64,000 bases of DNA, from positions 21,011,501-21,075,500 of the forward strand of contig CAMQGK010000634.1 of the NCBI GenBank assembly GCA_947000775.1. The letters are read 5' to 3'. Source of the stretch: Pterois miles (taxonomy: Eukaryota > Chordata > Actinopteri > Perciformes > Scorpaenidae). This document shows positions 49,079 to 60,711 of the stretch, piece by piece. The notes under the pieces are model-generated. The model saw nothing but the letters and a program-made list of their open reading frames with translations. It did no database searches and was not told the DNA's origin. Position 1 is the first letter of the stretch. Each line of letters opens with the position of its first letter. Made by a program: the position numbers and the translations under genes.

Positions 49079-51617
49079 AGGGTGCACAGATGTTTGGATG
49101 TGGAATGCCAAAATCTACTGCTAACCTTCAGGAGGTGTAGAAAAAACACAATGACATATTCACATTTAAGATACCTTTAAAGTTGATATTTGCATTACCA
49201 TTTATTTGAAGTTGCCTTTCTGGCCACCGAGTAAATTTACGTACAAAATTCACTCTTCTTTTAGCTCTGTTTTTGGTATCCACCACCTTCTGCACAAAAT
49301 ATCATACTATTAAGCTGCTAAATGCTCAACGGTTGGCGTTGAGCTGATAGCGCCAAGCTTTTTTGCTAGCAGGTTGCTAGCTTTTCAGCTAATAACTGCC
49401 TGCCAACAACAATGCTATGAGAGCGGTGAGAGTGAACCAATATGAGTTGAGCCCAGAAAACCAAAACAACAAGCTGAAAGGCACTACACCACTTCATAGA
49501 GCTGAGGGTAACTGTAGAGTAAGGTTATAGATTATCTACAGGTTCATCACTACAAATGTGAAATATTCATATTACATGAAGTCATCTAACTCAAGCTAAC
49601 ACAAAAAAATAGTGTTAATAGCTGCTTTAACATGAAGTTAAAATCTAATCCAGGTTGAACAGTTAAAAAGAGTGGTAATGAAGGTGTGCTGTGTTTAATT
49701 ATGAAATTAAAATATCACTGAAACAACTTATGGTTTGCCAAATTCAAACTTTATGATGTGTTTTGACTATATACTCTAGCAGATTATTAATCCACACCTG
49801 TGTGAGGTGTGAAGGGAGGAAAAAAAAAAATCCTTTCCTGCTTTTTATTATTATTATTATTATTATTATTTCAGAGGAATGGTTAGCCCTGTGGCTACCT
49901 CAAAGCACATCACAGTCCATTATTACGTCTATATTATAACAGACACTAGCTTTTTAAACAGCTCTTTTTTTAGCCTGGCTGTTAGGTAAAAAAAAAAAAA
50001 TAGTCCCTATATTTGTTTATCTTCTACAGAATCTGTCATTTGTGATCTTATGCATCAATTTTGTTTTTCTGTTTTATTGATCAATTTGTCCTCCGATGTG
50101 TGATTGCAATAATTCAGTATAAACTATATGGTCTACTGATGAATGGCCACTACAGATAACTGGGCCATCAAAGGGTTTCATGCACAATTTAAGTGTTTTT
50201 CATTCTTGTCCTCAAATATTAGAGTACATAGAGAGCTTTCATTGCTACATCAGTCTCAAAGGCTGCAGCATCAGTTAACCATTAGTCACCAAGAATCAAG
50301 AGCACCGTGCCACTTCCTCCTATTCTCCATTCTATTCTGAGCCGTTTCCCTGGAGGTGCAGGCCCAATTATTTGGCCTCCGCCATGGGAGCAGCTGCACA
50401 ATTTGTCACATGACCCCAGCACAGCAGTCCCAAGTCACAAGTCTTCACACTGCATTAGGAATTAAAGTTCGCGCATACTAAAATGAGTACTGATGGAGAG
50501 GTCCGTTTGTCACAGATGAGGCTTTGTTAGGCTCCGTCAGTGTTGCTCTGTCTTGAACATGTCTTACTGTGCCACGGATTCATGCTTTACATTCAGCTCG
50601 TCATATATAATTCATGCAATGTTTAGGTATTCTATGTTGAGAGGCGAGTCTCTGAAAGGCCAAGCAGAGTCTGCCAGAGGATGTATTTAATATGAACTGT
50701 ACAGAGAGTCCAGTCAGCGATAACTTTGCAGTTATTTCAGAATTTGAACAGTGTGCAGAAGTGATTGTTAAGCATTGCCGGAGGGGGGTGGCGGTGGGGG
50801 AGATCAATGCCGCTTCAGAAAAGCCACCAAGCTCGGGCCTCAGCGGAAACCATCGATACTGAGCTGTGGTCTAAGCACTTAAAATGTAAATGCATCTTCT
50901 ACGGCAACAACACGAATGAGAGAAAGTTGTATCAGTGTCTTGGGATCTCTCCAGATGCAACGTGTGCATTCATCTGTGAAATCAAAATCTCCGCGCAAAG
51001 GCACAGGTGGCTGCATTGCCATATTGTAAGTGAAATGTTACGCTGGACAGTGATGCATTGCAACAAAATGAAACAAATGCCCATGCACTTACCATACATT
51101 TCCCTCTGTAAACCATTAAAATAAAAAAAAACACTATGTGCAAGCATCATTTGCATGTTTGTTAATGCTGTGCACTTTAAGTGACATCCTTTCTGCAGTC
51201 ACAGGAGTAATGAGACTGCTCTAAAAACCTGTTGAAGATAAGCTAAGTGGAGGATTATTTAAATGGAACAAGGTGTCTCAAAGGATCTCCTTTGATCTCA
51301 GCAAATTTATGTGATATAAATACCTTCAAATTAATTATGCATGCACAGTGGAATTGCTAAATCCACAGATTTACCAAATTTATGACTGCCCCGATGAGCA
51401 CTCGCCTGCTGTTGCCAATTTACCACTTTTTCAAGATGTTCTACAACTTAAAAGTGACCAATCTGAAAGTTTTGTTAGAGAAAACACAACAATATATTGT
51501 TTAGTATATTATTGTTAATTACAACTTACAAAACAAAGCAGACTTGCCAGGATTCATTTAAATAATTCAATGTAAAGACATATTTGTGTTAAAGAAGCCA
51601 AAAATCCAACATTCGTC
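49079..51617. other. Intergenic region 3' of mgat2, no gene seen
   Basis: AT-rich spacer with a (TTA)n microsatellite at about 49844-49870 and several A-runs. The open frame at 50765-51124 has no recognisable domain. Confidence 0.4.
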
Positions 51618-51623
51618 TTTATT
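51618..51623 (-). terminator. mgat2: Poly(A) signal of mgat2
   Basis: AATAAA on the minus strand, about 125 nt after the stop codon at 51746-51748. Confidence 0.6.
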
Positions 51624-51745
51624 TGGAACAGTCCGATAAAACAGGCAATATGAAGAATAGTCCATAAAGATTTACTTTTAAAAGGCTTTTTTTTCTTTAT
51701 AGAGGATGCAAAAGAGACAATAATATATAATAGTAGCAATTAAGG

Positions 51746-53155
51746 TCACTGTAATCGAACATAGCTCTTACAGAGTTCATGGTCCCTGATGTCTCCCCAG
51801 CCCCCGTTTTTCACGTGAGGGGCCACCCCTCCGGCGCCGTTGGCTGGCAGTCTCTTTGCTATCAGGAGGTTCTTTGGGAACAGCTGGTTCCCGCTGCTCT
51901 GTAGGATGTTTTCTATCTTGGTTTTCTGGCTTATTGGCATGCAGGAAGTCTTCTTGTGGTGCATGCCACAGTCTCCGGCGTGGAAAACCCGTGGTGCCTC
52001 GCTCACCATGACCTTCCAGTAGGAGGGCAGGCAGGACACGGTCAGGTACTGCAAGGACCAGTCCCAGTTGTAGTCGTCGTAAGTGCAGAACGTGTCTGTG
52101 CATTGGATGAGCTTCTGGTACGTCTCTCTACTCAGAGCCATCCCCATATTGTGCTCAGTGGACTTCCAGGCCTTCACCTCCACCTTATTCGCTTTGCTGG
52201 AGTAGCCGATGTGGCTGTAGCTCCCAAGCGAGAGGATGTCGCAGTCGGTGCACTGCTCCCTCTTGAGAGCAGACATCAGCTTTAACAGGTGGATAAAGTC
52301 CGGGGACAAGTAGTGGTCCTCCTCGATCAGCAGGACCACGCCCTTGTGTTCCTTCAGGACCCGGACTCTGTCCCATACAAAGTGCAGCTTCCACCACCAG
52401 TGGTGCTTGGTCTGGGAGAACTTTGCCTCGCGGTAGTGGCCGAATGAGTCGGGGTATTCCGCGTTGATGCAACCCAGCTTTAAGGCGTCTTTTTTGGGAA
52501 TGTCTCTGGGGCAGTCCCTGGGGTCGTGTCCAGGGAACTCCTGGGGGTACAGCTGGATGCTGAAGGGGAAGAAAATTTGAAGTACCTGACAAAAGTCAAC
52601 AGAGGCCACCACTTTATTTATCTCAGGGGACCAGTAATCATGGCTGAATATCAGCAGTATGCTTTCCACACCTCTGGCCTTCCGCAAGCTGTCCACTAAT
52701 AGCTTAAGATAGTCTGGTCGGTTATGGACCTGAACCACCACAACCAGATCATCCCTCTGCCGCGCTGCCTTAAACTTTTCCTCATTTCTTATTACCTGGT
52801 CGAAGTTGAGCTGGAAGACAATGCCGCGGTAGACCAGAGTGGTGTTATCTGCCTCCAGCTTGGGCATCTTCTCTTTGTCCTTTGCTTTTTCCACATGTGT
52901 GTCGTTTGCTTGTATAACAGGGGGTGGAGCAGGTGCCCTGCTGACTGCAGGTGTGACTTGCACCTGGATATGATTGTTGATGCTGCTACTACTACTGCTG
53001 CTAATGCTGCTGCTCCTCCTCGCCGTCTCCACCTCCTTGGGGAACGAGCCGCCGTCGTTCTTCTTCTGCCTCCCGCTGCTCCAGAAAGCTAGGCCACAGA
53101 TGACAACCACCACAGTCAGTATCACCACCTTCCTCTTGTAGATTCGGAATCTCAT
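51746..53155 (-). CDS. mgat2: mgat2, alpha-1,6-mannosyl-glycoprotein 2-beta-GlcNAc-transferase (GnT-II)
   Basis: Type II Golgi membrane enzyme of family GT16 that adds GlcNAc to the alpha-1,6 mannose arm, committing N-glycans to the complex type (family knowledge). The frame is open 30 codons further upstream, but the start at MRFRIYKRK is chosen because it matches the conserved MGAT2 N-terminus; the protein is then 469 aa (human 447). Features: cytosolic MRFRIYKRK, a membrane anchor at about residues 10-25, a Ser-rich stem with possible N-glycosylation sites (NDT, NTT), and a catalytic domain with VVQVHNRPDYL, the metal-binding EEDHY (278-282), KFSQTKHHWWWKLHFVW and YDDYNWDWSLQYLTVSCLP. The C-terminus is NGGWGDIRDHELCKSYVRLQ. 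It has a single coding exon, as in mammals. Confidence 0.97.
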   Translation of the reverse strand: MRFRIYKRKVVILTVVVVICGLAFWSSGRQKKNDGGSFPKEVETARRSSSISSSSSSSINNHIQVQVTPAVSRAPAPPPVIQANDTHVEKAKDKEKMPKLEADNTTLVYRGIVFQLNFDQVIRNEEKFKAARQRDDLVVVVQVHNRPDYLKLLVDSLRKARGVESILLIFSHDYWSPEINKVVASVDFCQVLQIFFPFSIQLYPQEFPGHDPRDCPRDIPKKDALKLGCINAEYPDSFGHYREAKFSQTKHHWWWKLHFVWDRVRVLKEHKGVVLLIEEDHYLSPDFIHLLKLMSALKREQCTDCDILSLGSYSHIGYSSKANKVEVKAWKSTEHNMGMALSRETYQKLIQCTDTFCTYDDYNWDWSLQYLTVSCLPSYWKVMVSEAPRVFHAGDCGMHHKKTSCMPISQKTKIENILQSSGNQLFPKNLLIAKRLPANGAGGVAPHVKNGGWGDIRDHELCKSYVRLQ

Positions 53156-54780
53156 GATAGGGGGTCGGCCTCTTGTGGAGGGAGAGAAGTTGATCGCGGC
53201 AAAACAAAAAGCACGGGCTTGCAGTTGTGACGGTGTGCTTTGCAAAGGGAGGCAAGCTTGATTAAAAAGGAGCAGATATGAGGCTAATTGTTGGCAAAAT
53301 GATCTGCTGTTGTAAACATGGGTCCAACTGGAATGTCATTGATGGGGGATGAATAGTCCATAAGGCATGACGGTTGCTGGGAGGCAGCAGGGCAGCAGTA
53401 GGCATGAACCACCTAAATGAAAAATAAATAAATCAATAAAGTCAGCTGCATCATGACAGTCAGGGCTGACATCACCATTGCAATCTTAATAATGATCATT
53501 CCTGATATTAGTATGCAGTAGATCACAATGTGGCATATGCAAAAAAAAGCCTATTGCACAATTAAAATAATATAAACCTGAGAAAATACTCATTTTTCAG
53601 GAGCTAGAACCTGCAAACCCTTGAGTAATCATCACCCCGAATAAATTAAAATAAGCTCTGTGTCCAGACCTGTTAGCACTGTTCTTGCCAACCATATATT
53701 TCAACAGTTTGAATCCTATTTTACATGTGTGCATGTTTTTTAAATGTGCTTGATGCTGAGTCCTGTCAAAGAAGAATTTCGGATGTGTAATGACAGACAA
53801 TAAAGTCTATCTATCTATCTCTAGAAATTATACAATTAATCAATTAATTTTCCTTTGTATCAGCTAATTGAATAATCCACTGATTGTTTCATCTCCACAG
53901 CTGTGCTAGCTCTATTTGCTAATGAAAACACTGAGATGAGTTGGAAATCTATGGAACACAATAAGCTTGTGGGGCCAAAAAAAATTCAATAACTAATTTA
54001 GTTAGATTTCAATTTGGACAGCAGAAATCTGTAAAACGACAAAGTGATGAGATCATATCAGTATGAGCGCTAATGGAGGAGCTGACTTACAACAAAAACA
54101 ATTATCTCATTTCACATAACGGGACCCTGAAAAAGTATCACTGAAACCACAACCATGACTGCATTCACGCTGACTGGTGCTTACTCCTCTGTCTGTTCCT
54201 CCTCTTTAGTTATATTATCAGTGTTGCTGCATCTATATTTCCCTCTGCATAAATCTCAACAGCATTATCAATATTGATTAGCCCTCTCTGCTCAGATCTG
54301 CTCAACAGTCCTCCATCTATTCTTTCTTATTGAATTAGTGGTCTTTCAGGCTGCCTACCTGACCCATTTTATCTGGATCCTCCCTGCCTGGAGACTTCAA
54401 TTGAAGGGACATTGTGTAGCACTATCACCGACGGAATTTAGTATCTATATCTGTCTGTGATCACGTTAAAATACATTCCTGGTAGCTACTATAAAACTAA
54501 ATAATGCTGCCATAACATATTTGATTTATACTTTAAAGAGAGTAGTTTGTGGATGATTGAAATGGTAAAGCTATCTAACTTATGGCGCTGTATCTTTATG
54601 TAATGTCCCTATACGGTTTTCCATGTCCGGTGGTTTCCATACAGTTGAAGCTCGCCAAATCAAGAGACGTTTATCCTGCAGCTGAAAGTACTGCAGTTTT
54701 ATTTTACCCACAGTATTTGTTTTACTACATCCAGATTAATGCACAGCGTCTGCCTGTCGTGTTTTCCCTCTCGTCTAAAA
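53156..54780. other. Region upstream of mgat2
   Basis: Probable 5'UTR or first intron of mgat2. tttttcatttag followed by gtgg (about 53409-53425, minus strand) could be an acceptor. At 53740-53822 a retroelement-like tail ends acaataaagtctatctatct with a (CTAT)n run. No other gene seen. Confidence 0.35.
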
Positions 54781-55270
54781 AAGCAATGTTTTAGTTTTTC
54801 AGTCCTGAACTGGCCGCTGTCGGGCACACGGAGCCAGAGACGGCTCTGTAATCGATTTCAACACCAGATAACGTTTCCGTTAATTCACCGACTCGTGTGA
54901 AACGCTCTCGTATCAACTAAAAACAACAGTTGTGGCTGCAGCTTCGCTCGTTTTTTTTTTCTAATGACAGCGAGCATCCTGGAAATGCTAACGGCAAGTT
55001 AGCTTCGGCTAGCAACTTACAGGCAGCCCGCACAGACCAAACCTCGTCAACAACGGCGTCCATGGCGAACCACAACAACCACACAAGCTCACCTAAGAAC
55101 CGGAGAAGCCGTGCGGTGCTGTCAGCGAGACACATCAGTACGGCGGCGTCCCGTTTTCCTCCATAGCTTCATGCAGGCTGCATGGAAACGTTACTACCAG
55201 CTAGCTGTGAAAATCCCAAATACGGAACCACTGCTGCCTGGCGCTGTCCCACAATGCACTGGTCCAGCGG
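54781..55270 (-). promoter_or_regulatory. CpG-rich block, possible mgat2 promoter and non-coding exon
   Basis: CpG-rich against AT-rich flanks, with a good donor on the minus strand (cttag then gtgagc, about 55092-55102). The frames here do not encode anything recognisable. A spliced mgat2 5'UTR starting here would explain the location; this is inference. Confidence 0.35.
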
Positions 55271-55930
55271 GGGGCACCCGAGACACCCTAAACACCATCT
55301 ACCCCTGCTGCTGTCTCTGTGGCTCCACTCATAGAGGTTCACTACACCTTTAAATGCCTTACAAGTTCCTACTAAGCCTTAACATATATATATATACATA
55401 TAATACATGTACATGGAAAATCCACCCTAAAACTGAATTTTGCACACATTGTGCTCTTCCAGCAGCTGCCCCCCTAAACTGTTAACCAGAGCAGCATGAT
55501 TTAATTAAGTTTGTTGGTTTGGACAAACAATACATGAACATTAATACAACTATATAGAGCAAATATTCTTTAAAAAGTGTGAATCTAAGCTCTGCCATTA
55601 TACATATGAGTAGAGGTCGACCGATTAATCGGTACATTTTCTGAGCTCATGTCTGAGCATAAGTTGATTATCAGGTGGGTGCATAAATGCTGCTAAGTGC
55701 ACTAATTTTTTTTTTTTCATCCAAAAGGTTTTTGTTAAAGTTTTGTTTTTTGATTGCCTGTTTCATGTATTCAATATTTAGATTATACGTCACTTTTATT
55801 TAAAATATTTGAGTGCACTGCAGTGCAAACAAAATGTAGATAGGAGAGACAGACCATAGGTGTTGTTCAATAAATGTTTATTGAAGTTGAGACAGTTTGT
55901 GTATCGTTTGTTGTTATTAGGGCTGCCCTT

Positions 55931-55990
55931 ATTAGGGCTGGTTTGCACTGTCGCCTCACAGCAAGAGGGTCGTGGGTTCAAATCCAGGGT
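55931..55990 (+). mobile_element. SINE head fragment, second tRNA-derived family
   Basis: tttgcactgtcgcctcacag then caagagggtcgtgggttcaa resembles the tRNA-like head of a widespread fish SINE. The B box gggttcaaatcc is at 55975-55986. The head differs from the other SINE family of this window, and no tail is attached. Confidence 0.55.
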
Positions 55991-56879
55991 ATTTTGAATA
56001 TGATTTGCTTTAGCAGCCTGTTTTCAAAGTGGTACAAAAACAAATAAGAATATGAACATGTGTGTTAATAAATGTATAGCTCTATCTACTTCTAGCAACA
56101 TTTTCTTTAAATTATACTCCTCTCTTGTCGGTTAAACACTTTAAATAATATGTTGTTAATACATCCTCATGAGTTCACCAGATCTTAGTAATTAAAAAAA
56201 AATGTCGTTTGCTAAATATTACATTTCTGAAATGTGTAAAAAAATAGGATAAACATTGTTGTGTTGTGGAAAAAAATTGAATAGAAGGAAACTGGAATTA
56301 GATTTGTCCCAGAAGAAGTTTCCCCCTTAAAAAAAATGTTTTAATAATTAAAAACACTAGTCTGACTAGTCCCCACTGTCTGAAACATTGTTGTGTTGTG
56401 TGTGTAGATCATTAAATTAAATAATTCCTTTGGGTTAAATTACCAGTTGGTTAATAAATTAAAAATCTATTGTTAATACATCCTCATGAGTTCCACCAAA
56501 TCCCACTAATTTAAAAATATCTTTTGCTAAATATTTAATTAGAGAAATGTACAACAATAGAGTCAACACTGCTGTGTATGTAGATCATCAAAAAGAAAAT
56601 CATATAAAGAAAGAAAGACTAATCATTTTGGGCTAAGTTACCAACTGTAGATTATAAGGTCACCAACAAATCGCATATATTGTTATGCTTAATCCATTTG
56701 GAAAATATATATTTCAACCAATGTACAAAATAGTCCCATTAAAAACTTGTCACCTTCCAAATATGCCATACATTCTTGCCATTTTATTTTATTTATTTGT
56801 ATTGAAAATCTGAATGAATTCACAAACAGTAAGGCAAAATCATTCCATATTATTTGTATTAATACTGTTTTAAAATATA

Positions 56880-56975
56880 TACTTCTTGTTTATTGCACTA
56901 TCCACTTTGCTGCTGTAACGTGTGAATTTCTCCACTGTGGGACCAATAAAGGAATATCTTATCTTATCTTATCTT
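56880..56975 (+). mobile_element. LINE 3' end fragment
   Basis: gtttattgcactatccactt then tgctgctgtaacgtgtgaatttctccactgtg in pieces matches the reverse complement of the LINE 3' region at about 60710-60775 (gcactatccacttgctgctt). It ends in aaaggaatatcttatct and a (TTATC)n run. Confidence 0.7.
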
Positions 56976-57420
56976 AAAATAAGACAGAAAAATAAATAAA
57001 AAGTAATATAAAGAGATATTGGCCTATTTTGATTTTATAATTTTCGTGGACTTTATATAGGGTTGAGTTTCATTGTAATAGCACATGAGGATGAGTGTCT
57101 TTATCTATTTTGTCTCATGAATAAAGAATTTGGCTAAAATTAGTAAAACAGCAGTCATTAGGTTCATGTTTTGTCTTCAAATGAAACACCAGAATTAATA
57201 ACATTATTATTTATAGTAGGCATTGCTTTCTCCATAACCATTCCATGGATTGTTTCCAGAATAACAAGGTATGGGAGCATGAAACAAAGATGTGGTTTTA
57301 ATATCTTGTCATTTTAAATGTCTCCTCCCGTGTGTTTGCTGCGACGCCACCCTCAGGCTTGTCCCGCTACCTGCACCAGTTTCCTCTACCACCAGGAGGC
57401 GCCACGCAGCAACTCCACAA

Positions 57421-57462
57421 CCGGAAATAATGCGTCTTGAACGCTTCATGTGCGCATGCGCA
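57421..57462 (+). promoter_or_regulatory. rps29 promoter: ETS and NRF1-type sites
   Basis: ccggaaat (57421-57428) fits the ETS/GABP consensus, and TGCGCATGCGCA (57451-57462) is a perfect palindromic NRF1 site. Both lie just upstream of the pyrimidine tract expected at a ribosomal-protein start site. Confidence 0.7.
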
Positions 57463-57463
57463 T

Positions 57464-57482
57464 CCCTCTTTCTTCCTTTCCG
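57464..57482 (+). promoter_or_regulatory. 5'TOP pyrimidine tract of rps29
   Basis: ccctctttcttcctttcc, an unbroken pyrimidine run 2 nt after the NRF1 site and about 22 nt before the start codon. Ribosomal-protein mRNAs begin in such a tract, which confers mTOR/LARP1 translational control. The exact start C is not determined. Confidence 0.7.
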
Positions 57483-57504
57483 ACGCTCGAGCGAAAGAGA
57501 CAAG

Positions 57505-58379
57505 ATGGGTCATCAGCAGATCTATTGGAGTCACCCGAGAAAATTCGGACAGGGATCCCGATCCTGGTCAGTTCTGCGTTTAGTGGTTCAATTATCGATA
57601 TGTGTGCTAAAGCGGGTCAATTTCGAGGTGTTTGTTGCTTCCAATACTGAAGAGTTTATCTCTGAATTTGCACCACATGGGAGCTGCTCCTGAGCCAATA
57701 TGGCGGCGGAGGATGCGCTGTGGTAGCATATTACCACTAGCATTATGTTTAGCTAGCCGCACACTGTTTCTGAAACAAAATGACTATTTTTTTGAGTTTC
57801 CAGAAACCCAATAACACGTTGAAATATTAGTCCTGGAGTTGGCTAGTGTGGACTTTACGCCGCTGTAGTTTTGTTAGCCGAATGCTAGTCGAGCTAAGTG
57901 AGTTAAGGCATAGCCGTGATATACTGAACGGCATACCAAACGATAACTGCTAGCTAGCTGAGTTTGCTTCCGCACCTGTAGTTTCCATGAATGCGTGGTA
58001 ACATAGACGTACTCTACCGGATCGAGGAAAAATAAACAAACTAAGCGATGTTCTCCTTTTGTTCCAGCCGGGTATGCTCGAACAGACACGGTCTGATCCG
58101 TAAATACGGGCTCAACATGTGCCGCCAGTGCTTCAGGCAGTACGCTAAAGACATCGGCTTCGTCAAGGTAAGTACAATGTACTATGTACAAATTTAGTTC
58201 TCATTAGGTGAAACTCACATTTTAAGCAACTGAAATGTGATTATGTAGGAAGCTTCTTTGTCAAGTCAGTAATGTACCCATAGTTCAGCTGATCTCAGTT
58301 TGTATGACTGATGCGGACTGCAGGTCATGGCAGCTTAACTAATGCTTTGCTTACTTTACTCTTCACACAGCTGGACTAA
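57505..58379 (+). CDS. rps29: rps29, small ribosomal subunit protein uS14 (56 aa)
   Basis: Zinc-binding protein of the 40S subunit head. Exons: 57505-57566 (MGHQQIYWSHPRKFGQGSRS plus two bases), 58068-58167 (RVCSNRHGLIRKYGLNMCRQ then CFRQYAKDIGFVK) and 58371-58379 (Leu-Asp-stop). Introns are GT-AG and the total is exactly 56 codons, the usual length. The zinc ligands are two CxxC pairs: Cys21 (formed across the first junction) with Cys24, and Cys39 with Cys42. The start codon follows a 5'TOP leader. AATAAA at 58449-58454, 70 nt after the stop, is the poly(A) signal. Confidence 0.97.
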
Positions 58380-58448
58380 ATGTCACATCCTCAGATGGGT
58401 CCAGTGATCTCCAGAAGGTTGGCCAAGATGGGATGATTCAGCACTGCA

Positions 58449-58454
58449 AATAAA
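58449..58454 (+). terminator. rps29: Poly(A) signal of rps29
   Basis: AATAAA 70 nt after the stop codon, followed by a T-rich run (gtgtttttttg), a good cleavage context. Confidence 0.8.
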
Positions 58455-58479
58455 TGTGTTTTTTTGTCCAAGCCAAATG

Positions 58480-60711
58480 TATTGTGTTTATTCATGCATT
58501 GTTCTCTACACATGTTTGATAGTGGGTTGGCAATTTCAGAGATGAGAAACTGAGGTGTGAAAGTCACAAACTAAGCTAATGGAATACAGATTTGGTTACC
58601 ACTACACACAAACTATGCATTCTGAGCTATACAATACTTGTGCACATGAGCAATATCTAAACGGTCTAATTGCTTTCTGACATTTCTCACATGATGGTTA
58701 GATGAACCTTTGTGGTTTTATAAAGTTTAGAGCATATGTGGTCTGAAATATGGAGAATTCATTGTACACAACTTATCTGATTAGTCCGTCATAGTGAAAC
58801 TGATAATCTGGAAGGTTCACGGTAGTGGATAATGTTTGATCATTCCAATTAATTTATTGACAGGATGAGTACAACATCTCTGCGATAAGTACATTTATGA
58901 AATTTAACTTTTTTGACTGATTCAACCAGTGTTTGAGGCTAAGGTGGTCTCTTTAACTGCACCGTTTCAACATTAGTGTGATTTGTCTACTACTCCATAT
59001 ATGCAAATGTGTACAAAATATTCAAATAATAGCATGGTGTACAGTCTAATCATCTTGAGTAATGAGTGCAGTGTCAACAAACATTTAAATTGGATGTAAT
59101 TATTGCAGGCCTGTTGTGTAGGATCACATCTAAAAGCATTTTTATTACTAATTTTTAGGTAATGTTTCAGTATCTGCAGAATTAATAACACCAGGGAAAA
59201 GATGGAAATGGTTTAACAAGACTGATGGAGCAGAAGATCGTAAAGGAGAGAGTAGCTGTTGAGAACAACCTTAAACCCAGTCATACCATGTGGAAACTAA
59301 ACCTCAAGACGTATGTGGTCATATTTATTAATGATCCTTAAAGGGGTATTTGCAGAGTTGTACGGCTAAAAAATTAGATAACACAATTGATCCCTGCAGT
59401 TTTACATAATTAGAAATGGCACTGCAGTGAAGAGCAATTCATTTATTTCTAAGTCAGCGTGTTTTCACATGAAACCCTTCACATCCAGGAACTGGTAACA
59501 TGCTGAGATATTGCTTTTGTTCAGAATGAATGAAAACTGATAGGTCCCCTGTGGTGTGGCTAATTACTTGGTGTCTTGTAGCTACCAAACTTTAAATATT
59601 GCAGACTGAGGAGCACTCAGAATTAGCTGTATGCACTCAAATCTGTTTTCATCAGTACACTTCAATAGGTGCAATAGCAGGTGGGATTCTGCATGCAGAT
59701 CCATATATAGACTTTGGATTTACTGAAGTAATCCATGTTTGGTTTTTTTGAAGGTGTGAAGCACTAGATGGCAGTATCACATCACATTAAGATTCAAGAT
59801 CAGCGTCAATGAAAAAAGCACTAGAAATGCCATGTCTCCATTCAGACGTCATCAGGGGATAACCAGCTGTTTTTACACCTGATCGAGCAGTTATAGAAAC
59901 TTAATTTATGGTCTTGTCGGTCACTATGTGTGGTAAATGTGAGGTTCCAGACAGGTTGAAAGAGCACTGCAAATATTTCCACTGCTGTCGCTTTAATTAA
60001 AAAACAAGCAAAAAAACATTTGAAACATTTATCTGCAGTGTACATTTAGATCACGCCTTGAACTTTGATGATTTATCAGCCAGGGGTTTGGGTTTGGTCC
60101 TGTTTAATCCACTGAGGCGTCAAATAAATAATGTTTGGCAATGTCTTGTTTATCATAAATAACAGATCTCTTTGTGCTCAGCAGGATTACGATGAGACTT
60201 AATGATCCCATTGGGGGAAATTGGAATGTGGCAAAGAATAAATAAGATCACAGCAAAGTGAAGGTTATACAAACACACCCCTACTATTTCAGCATAAATA
60301 GTACTACTATTTCAACAAACCGCACAGAAATGATAATGAAAAAGAAAGTAGTGAGCGAAATTGGAGCAGGAGCACCTTTTATATAACAAGGCACTGGAAG
60401 TATGTGAAAAATGAACAAACACTCATGAAGAAAAAGAAACGAAATAAGACACAAGTCTACATATGTATCTGTCCAGGCCTACGCTTAAAATACAATAAAT
60501 ATAATGTGGAGAATTGAATATCATTTATGTGCATAAAATACACACATACTGTATATCAGTACTTGAAATGGAAAGAAATAACTGTTGGTTCTCTTATTCA
60601 CATGTTGACGTATGTATTAGCTGGTATTCTTATTTATTTATTATTATCTAAGCCTGTTATACTGTATCGCTCATAATCAGTTGTATTTTTATTGCTATAG
60701 TAATACTTTAA
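58480..60711. other. Intergenic region after rps29, no gene seen
   Basis: AT-rich spacer; no coding exon, RNA gene or clear repeat that I can name before the LINE fragment. Confidence 0.45.

Larger units (their letters stand above)
55271..57420. other. Intergenic region between mgat2 and rps29
   Basis: AT-rich, with a (TA)n stretch at 55385-55395, a repeat-like gaccgattaatcggtac at 55618-55634, a SINE head fragment (55931-55990) and a LINE 3' end (56880-56975). No gene seen. Confidence 0.45.

Noticed and set aside
54403..55355. Possible further TTAA-type element (gaagggacattgtgtagc at left, ctacacctttaa at right)
   Set aside because: The resemblance to the 19-bp ends at 7864/8923 is weak, the span is mostly the CpG-rich block, and the shared interior words are absent.
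57292..57693. Open frame of 133 codons on the plus strand over the rps29 promoter
   Set aside because: Overlaps promoter, TOP tract and exon 1 of rps29 in a different frame; rps29 fully explains the conserved sequence.
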